Source of the DNA: an uncultured Prevotellaceae bacterium
GTDB lineage: Bacteria; Bacteroidota; Bacteroidia; Bacteroidales; Muribaculaceae
Direction: 5' to 3'
NCBI GenBank assembly: GCA_937896015.1
Contig: CALBLR010000145.1
Location: 1 to 11,069, forward strand
Length of the DNA: 11,069 nucleotides
In this document: piece after piece, positions 5,878 through 11,069 of the stretch
Numbering within the stretch: position 1 is the first letter of the stretch
Layout of the letters: each line of letters begins with the position of its first letter
Translations under genes and position numbers: made by a program
The notes under the pieces: generated by a model
Databases searched by the model: none
What the model was told of the DNA's origin: nothing
The model's input: the letters and a program-made list of their open reading frames with translations, nothing else

Positions 5878-8679
5878 ATGAGACAATTACTTAAAACGAC
5901 ACTGCTAATCATTGCAATCTGCTTTGCAGCCTTCGCGGCCGCGGCACAGCAGCCGGCCCTAAGCGGCACAGTGGTCGACGCCGCGGGCGGCGGTCCAATC
6001 CAGTTTGCCACGGTGGCCGTCAGACCCGGCGGACAGTCGGTGGCCACCGACGACCGCGGCCGCTTTGCCGTTGCCGGCCTGAAGCCGGGCAGCTACACAC
6101 TCACCGTGAGTTTTGTGGGCTACAAGACTGCTACCCGAACCGTTACCTTGGGCACAACGCCCGCCGACGTTAAAATCACACTCACCGAAAATTCCAAGGT
6201 GCTCAACGCCGTGGTGGTCACAGCCAAGGAGTCGACCGGAATGACCAGCAGCTCGCGCATAGGCCGCGACGCCATGAGCCACTTGCAGCCCACCAGCTTT
6301 GCCGACCTGCTCGAGCTGCTGCCGGGCAACATATCGCAAACGCCCAGCATGGGGCAGGCCAACACCATCGCCCTGCGCGAGACGGGCACAATGGGGGCCG
6401 CAGGCACCAAGGTGAGCAACAACGACTACAACATATCGTCGCTCGGCACCCTGTTTATGGTCGACGGAGTCCCCATCAACGGCGACGCCAACATGCAGAG
6501 CGTGCCGCAGTCGGGCACCGACCAGTCGTCGCCCGACTACAAGCGCGACATCACCAACAAGGGCGTGGACATGCGCACCATCAGCACCGACAACATCGAG
6601 AGTGTGGAGGTGGTGCGCGGCATCCCGTCGGTGGAATACGGCAACCTCACCAGCGGCGTGGTGCGCATACAGCGCATCAGTTCGGCCACGCCGCTCACCG
6701 CGCGTTTCAAGGCCGACGAATACAGCAAACTCTTCTCGGTGGGCAAGGGCCTGAGCGTGGGCGAGGGCCGCGTGCTCAACGCCGACGTCAGCTATCTCGA
6801 CTCCAAGGTTGACCCGCGCAACAATTTCGAGAACTACAAGCGCGTAACGGCCTCGGTGCGCTACAACCTGCGCAGCCACAGCCAGGCTGTGTTCACGCGC
6901 TGGAACACCGGATTCGACTACACCGGCTCGTTCGACAACAGCAAGACCGACCCCGACCTGAGCCAGAATAAAATCAACGACTACCAGTCGCGCTACAACC
7001 GCCTTAACTACAACAGCGACCTCAGCTTCGCCTTCAAGCGCATCAACTGGCTCAGCTACCTCAGCCTTAACGTAAGCGCCAGCTACCAGCACGACCGCCT
7101 CGACCGCCGCAAGCAGGTGGCCCCCAGCCGAGCCTCGGTGGCCCCAACCAGCATGGAGGCAGGCGTGCACGACGGCCAGTATCTGCTGCAAGAGTATGTG
7201 GCCGACTTTGCCGTCGACGGCAAGCCGCTCAACCTCTTTGCCAACCTCAAGGCCGAGGGCCACTTCAAGCCGGCCAAGTGGCTCGGCCTGCGCCACAAGC
7301 TGGGCGCGGAGTGGACGTTCTCCAAAAACTACGGCGGCGGCCAAATCTACGACATCACCCGCCCCCTGAGCGCGTCGTGGCCCACAAGGCCGCGCGCATA
7401 TAAAGATGTGCCGTCGCTGCAGGTGCTCTCGTTCTATGCCGAAGAGAATGTGGGCGTGTCCATGGGCCGCTGGCGGCTCGACGCCCAGGCCGGTGTGCGC
7501 TCGATGCAGCTGCCGAGCCTCGACAGCCGCTACTGGCTCAGCGGCCACGTCTATCTCGACCCGCGCGTCAACGTGCGCCTCTCGGCTCCGGCCATCGGCA
7601 TTGGCGGACGCGACTTGAAGCTGGTGCTGGCCGGCGGCTACGGCCTCACCACCAAGATGCCAACCATTGCCTACCTCTTTCCGCAAGTGCAATACAACGA
7701 TTTCATCCAGCTCAACTACTACGACGCCCTCAATCCGCTCGAGCACAGCCGCGTGAGCCTGCGCACCTACGTAGACGACGTCACCAACTACCAGCTGCGC
7801 GCCGCGCGCAACCGCAAGTGGGAGGTGCGCCTGGGCGGCACGCTGGGCGGCAACAGCTTCTCGGTGACCTACTTCAGCGAGCGGCTCACCACAGGCTACC
7901 GCTATTCAAGCGTCTACCACCCCTACAGCTACACGCAGTATGACGCCAGCGGCGTCGACGCCGCCAAGCTCACCGCTCCGCCCGACCTCGCCACACTGCC
8001 AAGCCGGGAGGTGAGCGTGCTCGACGGCTACAGCCGCGCTGCCAATGGCAGCCGCATAAGCAAGCAGGGCGTGGAGCTCACAGCCTCCACCGCACGGTGG
8101 CAGGCCATAGGCACGGCGCTCAACGTGACCGGCGCATGGCTGCGCACCACCTACAGCAACTCGCAGATGCTGTTTCAAACGGTGAGCGACGTGGTCGACG
8201 GCTCGCCCGTGCGCAACTCCTATGTGGGCTACTACAACACCAATGACGGCCGCGTCAACGAGCAGCTGAGCACCAACATCACCTTCGATACCCAAATTCC
8301 GCGCTGGGGGCTGATATTCACCACCTCGGTGCAGAATGTGTGGTATGTGAGCACCACCAAGCTGTGGCAGAACGGCGTGCCCGACTTCTACCTGGATGTG
8401 GCCGACGGGCAGCTGCACCCCTACACGGCCGACAGCCGCACCGACAAGCAGCTGCAATTCCTGGTGCAAACCTACAACAGCGAGGTGTATCGCCGCCAAA
8501 CCACCCCCATGGCAATGTATGTCAACCTCAAGGCCACAAAAAAGGTGGGCAGCCACCTGCGCATAGCCGTGTTTGCCAACCGGCTCATCGACTACTTGCC
8601 GTCGTACAAGAGCAACGGCCTGACGGTGCGCCGCTCCACCAACCCTTACTTCGGAATGGAGCTGGTGTTCACCCTTTGA
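5878..8679 (+). CDS. TonB-dependent receptor with CarboxypepD_reg-like N-terminal domain
   Basis: This is a 933-residue outer-membrane transporter. A signal peptide covers residues 1 to about 23. A CarboxypepD_reg-like beta-sandwich follows (28-103: LSGTVVDAAGGGPIQFATVAV ... LKPGSYTLTVSFVGYKT). A VVVTA segment (112-116) sits where a TonB box is expected. The plug domain runs to about 265 with the diagnostic FMVDGVPING (193-202) and IESVEVVRGIPSVEYGNLTSGVVRI (240-264). The rest is a beta-barrel rich in Tyr, Asn and alternating strands, ending NPYFGMELVFTL, a typical membrane-facing last strand. Such receptors import ligands using energy passed from TonB-ExbBD. It lacks a following SusD partner, so it is not a standard SusC glycan transporter. 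The genes downstream encode a DUF4876 lipoprotein and a DUF6850 barrel, which suggests a dedicated non-glycan ligand such as a metal complex, cofactor or peptide. The substrate is not visible in the sequence. Confidence 0.95.
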   Translation: MRQLLKTTLLIIAICFAAFAAAAQQPALSGTVVDAAGGGPIQFATVAVRPGGQSVATDDRGRFAVAGLKPGSYTLTVSFVGYKTATRTVTLGTTPADVKITLTENSKVLNAVVVTAKESTGMTSSSRIGRDAMSHLQPTSFADLLELLPGNISQTPSMGQANTIALRETGTMGAAGTKVSNNDYNISSLGTLFMVDGVPINGDANMQSVPQSGTDQSSPDYKRDITNKGVDMRTISTDNIESVEVVRGIPSVEYGNLTSGVVRIQRISSATPLTARFKADEYSKLFSVGKGLSVGEGRVLNADVSYLDSKVDPRNNFENYKRVTASVRYNLRSHSQAVFTRWNTGFDYTGSFDNSKTDPDLSQNKINDYQSRYNRLNYNSDLSFAFKRINWLSYLSLNVSASYQHDRLDRRKQVAPSRASVAPTSMEAGVHDGQYLLQEYVADFAVDGKPLNLFANLKAEGHFKPAKWLGLRHKLGAEWTFSKNYGGGQIYDITRPLSASWPTRPRAYKDVPSLQVLSFYAEENVGVSMGRWRLDAQAGVRSMQLPSLDSRYWLSGHVYLDPRVNVRLSAPAIGIGGRDLKLVLAGGYGLTTKMPTIAYLFPQVQYNDFIQLNYYDALNPLEHSRVSLRTYVDDVTNYQLRAARNRKWEVRLGGTLGGNSFSVTYFSERLTTGYRYSSVYHPYSYTQYDASGVDAAKLTAPPDLATLPSREVSVLDGYSRAANGSRISKQGVELTASTARWQAIGTALNVTGAWLRTTYSNSQMLFQTVSDVVDGSPVRNSYVGYYNTNDGRVNEQLSTNITFDTQIPRWGLIFTTSVQNVWYVSTTKLWQNGVPDFYLDVADGQLHPYTADSRTDKQLQFLVQTYNSEVYRRQTTPMAMYVNLKATKKVGSHLRIAVFANRLIDYLPSYKSNGLTVRRSTNPYFGMELVFTL

Positions 8680-8724
8680 CGCAAATGAAATAAGTATAAA
8701 CATCAATTAAACACATACACAGAT

Positions 8725-10029
8725 ATGACTCTTACATTCAAACACCTTCACAAGTGCGCGCTGCTGGCGGCCTCGCTGCTGCTGGCTGTCTGCGCCACAT
8801 CGTGCGACGACAAGTTTAGCGACACCGACGGCCAGGTGCCCGCATCGATAAGCGTGGCCATGCCACAGGGGCTGGAAAACGCCACTGTGCAGAGCGAGCA
8901 GATAGCCTTCAAGGATGTGTCAACCTCGCGCACCGTCACCTTCAGCTCAGTGAAGGGCATCAACCTGCCCGCGGGCCTCTACGACGTCACCTACGACGCC
9001 GAGGTGAGCGTCCCCACCGACTCCACTCCCGTCACACGCCACATCAAGGCCTATTCGCCCTCGGTGCAGCTCACCCAGTCGAGCTTCACATTCAAGCTCG
9101 ACGCTTATGAGGACGCCGACAACAACGACTTCATAATCCAGGAGATTTTCTTCGCCGGCACGCTGCGCCCCTCGGGCAACCAGTATAACGGCGACGACTA
9201 TGTGATGATCTACAACAACACCGACCACGTGCTCTATGCCGACGGCCTCTCGCTGGTGGAGTCGAAGTTCACCACCGTCAACAAATACGACTACACCCCC
9301 GACATCATGTCGCAGGCTATGACTGTCGACGCCGTCTACACCATTCCGGGCAGCGGGCGAGAGCACCCCGTGCAGCCGGGCGAGAGCCTGCTGCTGTGCG
9401 ACACGGGCATCGACCACCGCGTGGCCAACGAATACTCCTTCGACCTGAGCAACGCCGACTTTGAGTGGTACGACGTGTCCACGTCGCCCTCGCACATGGA
9501 CATCGACGGCCCCGTGCCCAACCTCGACAAGTGGTACTGCTACACGCTGTCGTACTGGATTCTGCACAACCGCGGCTTCAAGACCTACGCCCTGGCTCGC
9601 ATCCCCGTCGACAAAGACACCTACCTCAAGGACTACCTATACACCTACAGCTACACCATGGTGCTGCCCTCAGGCACCTATCCCATGCAGCAGCAGGCCT
9701 ACCGGCTGCCCAACTCGTGGGTGGTGGATGCCGTAAACTGCTCGGTGGCCGCAAAATATGTGTGGAATGTAACCGCCCCGTCGCTCGACCGCGGCTGGAC
9801 GCACTGCGGCACCATCGACAAGGACATGACGCGCTACTTCAAGAGCGTGCGCCGCAAACTGCTGTATGTGAAGGACGGCCGCGCCTATCTTAAGGACACC
9901 AACAACTCCACCGAAGACTTCAACACCGAGTGCGTGCCCAGCGTCATCGAACAGCAGCACTCGGTGAAGGACATCGACGGCAACAAGGCCTCACAAATCA
10001 CTTGGGATGGCGTTACGCCCAAGAAATAA
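8725..10029 (+). CDS. DUF4876 lipoprotein, probably outer-membrane associated
   Basis: The 434-residue protein has a type II signal peptide ending in the lipobox ATSC, with the lipidated cysteine at 27. Acidic residues follow at once (CDDK), as in many surface-exported Bacteroidota lipoproteins. An Ig-like strand region follows (39-128, PASISVAMPQGLENATV ...). After that comes a block resembling a lamin-tail-type fold: FIIQEIFFAGT (136-146), NQYNGDDYVMIYNNTDHVLYADGLSLVES (152-180). Later come NLDKWYCYTLSYWILHNRGFKTYALARIPVD and RLPNSWVVDAVNCSV. I recognise this as DUF4876, a Bacteroidales family of unknown function. It lies 45 nt after the receptor stop and 30 nt before the next gene, so all three are probably cotranscribed. 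It may act as a surface ligand-binding or lid-like partner of the receptor; this is inference from gene order. No catalytic residues are evident. Confidence 0.88.
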   Translation: MTLTFKHLHKCALLAASLLLAVCATSCDDKFSDTDGQVPASISVAMPQGLENATVQSEQIAFKDVSTSRTVTFSSVKGINLPAGLYDVTYDAEVSVPTDSTPVTRHIKAYSPSVQLTQSSFTFKLDAYEDADNNDFIIQEIFFAGTLRPSGNQYNGDDYVMIYNNTDHVLYADGLSLVESKFTTVNKYDYTPDIMSQAMTVDAVYTIPGSGREHPVQPGESLLLCDTGIDHRVANEYSFDLSNADFEWYDVSTSPSHMDIDGPVPNLDKWYCYTLSYWILHNRGFKTYALARIPVDKDTYLKDYLYTYSYTMVLPSGTYPMQQQAYRLPNSWVVDAVNCSVAAKYVWNVTAPSLDRGWTHCGTIDKDMTRYFKSVRRKLLYVKDGRAYLKDTNNSTEDFNTECVPSVIEQQHSVKDIDGNKASQITWDGVTPKK

Positions 10030-10059
10030 TCAAGAGCAAAAAAAGAATTGGACAGCAAG

Positions 10060-11069
10060 ATGACAATCACAATGCGAATGGCGGCAGCAGCGGCCCTGGC
10101 CGGCGCAGCCATTCAGGCCGGAGCCTCGACTGCCGCCGCCGCCGACACCGCCTCGGTGCTGGGCCGCGTTGAGGCCGACGGCGTGTCGGCCATGAGCCTG
10201 GTCGAAGTGGCCTTTGCCAACCCGGCCATGAAGCCCCTGCAGCGCGGCTACTCAATGAGCCGTGTGGAGGGCAGCTACTTCAGCCGCAGCGACGGCGGCC
10301 GCGCCGTCGATCCGCAGCTGGGCTCTGGCTCGCGCCACTGGGCTTTCGATGCCGACTCATATATGAAATACAAGGGCAGCACCCTGTGGGGCGCTGCCAG
10401 CTACCGCAACGGCAAGGACTTGAGCGTGCGCTGGAATGAGACTTCCGAGTTGCCGCTTGTGTATCCGTATGTGATGGCCGACTCCATTGGCGGCGACATC
10501 AAGAAGGAAATCTACAGCTTCTCGGGCGGCTATGCCTCAAGCCGCGGCCCGCTGGGGTGGGGTGGTGCGCTGGGCTACACCGCCGGGCTCTATTACCGCG
10601 CCGTCGATCCGCGGCCGCGCAATGTCACGGGCAACCTGCGCTTCTCGCTGGGCGGCACCTACCGCTTTGGCGGCTGTACTGCCGGCCTTATGCTTGGCTA
10701 TGCCAAATATAAGCAGACCAACGAGGTCGACTTCTACAGCGAGCTCGGATCGCGCAGGCTGCTGCACCTCACAGGGCCCGTCAGCGACTATGGCCGCTTT
10801 GCCGGCGATGCCGCCGACACTTATTATAACGGCAACACGTTCACCCTGGGGCTCAACCTGGCCACGGCGCGCGGCCTCATGTTCAGCGCCGAGGCTGTGC
10901 GCTACACGCTCACCAACGTGCTCAGCAGCCTCAACAATCTGCCCATGGCGCGTGCGGTCCACAGCCAGCTGCGGGCCGAGGCCGCCTGGGTGGGACGCGG
11001 CGGCATGGGCGCGGTGGCCCGCCTGCTGGTGAGCCGCCGCAAAGGCACCGAGAATGTGTTTGGCGACGC
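10060..11069 (+). CDS. DUF6850-type outer-membrane beta-barrel protein (3' end outside window)
   Basis: An open frame of 336 codons runs uninterrupted from the ATG at 10060 to the window edge, so the C-terminus is missing. An Ala-rich signal peptide is followed by VLGRVEADG. ATGs at codons 5 and 7 are alternative starts; the first was kept because it sits 30 nt after the lipoprotein stop. Recognisable blocks are FDADSYMKYKGSTLWGAASYRNGKDLSVRWNETSE (96-130), LVYPYVMADSIGGDIKKEIYSFSGGYA (133-159), YYRAVDPRPRNVTGNLRFSLG (178-198) and LLHLTGPVSDYGRF (234-247). The alternating polar and apolar strands, with abundant Gly, Tyr and Arg, indicate a beta-barrel. I match it from memory to the DUF6850 outer-membrane family, found in Bacteroidales next to DUF4876 and TonB receptors. 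It may be a second pore or an assembly partner of the uptake machine. Function unknown. Confidence 0.85.
   Translation, partial: MTITMRMAAAAALAGAAIQAGASTAAAADTASVLGRVEADGVSAMSLVEVAFANPAMKPLQRGYSMSRVEGSYFSRSDGGRAVDPQLGSGSRHWAFDADSYMKYKGSTLWGAASYRNGKDLSVRWNETSELPLVYPYVMADSIGGDIKKEIYSFSGGYASSRGPLGWGGALGYTAGLYYRAVDPRPRNVTGNLRFSLGGTYRFGGCTAGLMLGYAKYKQTNEVDFYSELGSRRLLHLTGPVSDYGRFAGDAADTYYNGNTFTLGLNLATARGLMFSAEAVRYTLTNVLSSLNNLPMARAVHSQLRAEAAWVGRGGMGAVARLLVSRRKGTENVFGD

Noticed and set aside
5959..7746. 595-codon open frame on the minus strand, antisense to the TonB receptor
   Set aside because: The composition is low-complexity Val/Ala/His/Gly with no recognisable motif. The plus strand encodes clear plug and barrel sequence over the same bases.
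5878..10029. SusCD-type polysaccharide utilisation locus
   Set aside because: The lipoprotein after the receptor shows DUF4876 features and not the helical SusD architecture, and no glycoside hydrolase or sensor is present.

Overview
The window looks like a chromosomal segment of a GC-rich member of the Bacteroidales (Bacteroidota). Four things support this. A secreted protein carries a type IX secretion-type C-terminal sorting domain. The TonB-dependent receptor has the CarboxypepD_reg-like N-terminal domain typical of the phylum. Two further proteins look like the Bacteroidales families DUF4876 and DUF6850. Several intergenic regions contain the Bacteroidota-type promoter (TTG or TTTG, about 20 nt, then TAnnTTTG). 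I cannot resolve the family from sequence alone; Muribaculaceae, Rikenellaceae and GC-rich Prevotellaceae all remain possible.

The left half (1-5576) is transcribed leftward. In transcription order it holds a secreted type IX cargo-like protein with propeller-like repeats (3807-5576), a strong terminator (3733-3775), a promoter and a small CSCWMC-motif protein (3279-3554), a bidirectional terminator hairpin (3216-3256), the DEAH helicase HrpB (664-3177), and a periplasmic DUF362 protein that runs off the left edge (1-612). These look like separate transcription units, mostly housekeeping or hypothetical.

The right half (5878-11069) is a rightward three-gene unit with gaps of 45 and 30 nt: a TonB-dependent receptor, a DUF4876 surface-type lipoprotein, and a DUF6850 outer-membrane beta-barrel protein cut by the right edge. 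The architecture suggests outer-membrane capture and import of a ligand I cannot identify. There is no SusD partner, so it is not a typical glycan utilisation locus.

The 301-nt divergent region 5577-5877 between the two halves is the most information-rich non-coding stretch. It has a good promoter for each direction, two copies of an inverted repeat with the same half-sites and spacing (ATACC-N8-GGTATT, at 5724-5742 and 5811-5829), and a near-identical 19-nt direct repeat (5768-5786 and 5836-5854). The second inverted repeat overlaps the -33 element of the receptor promoter. This suggests that the uptake operon, and possibly the divergent secreted protein, is controlled by a dedicated DNA-binding regulator.

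No tRNA, rRNA, CRISPR array, insertion sequence or phage gene was seen.
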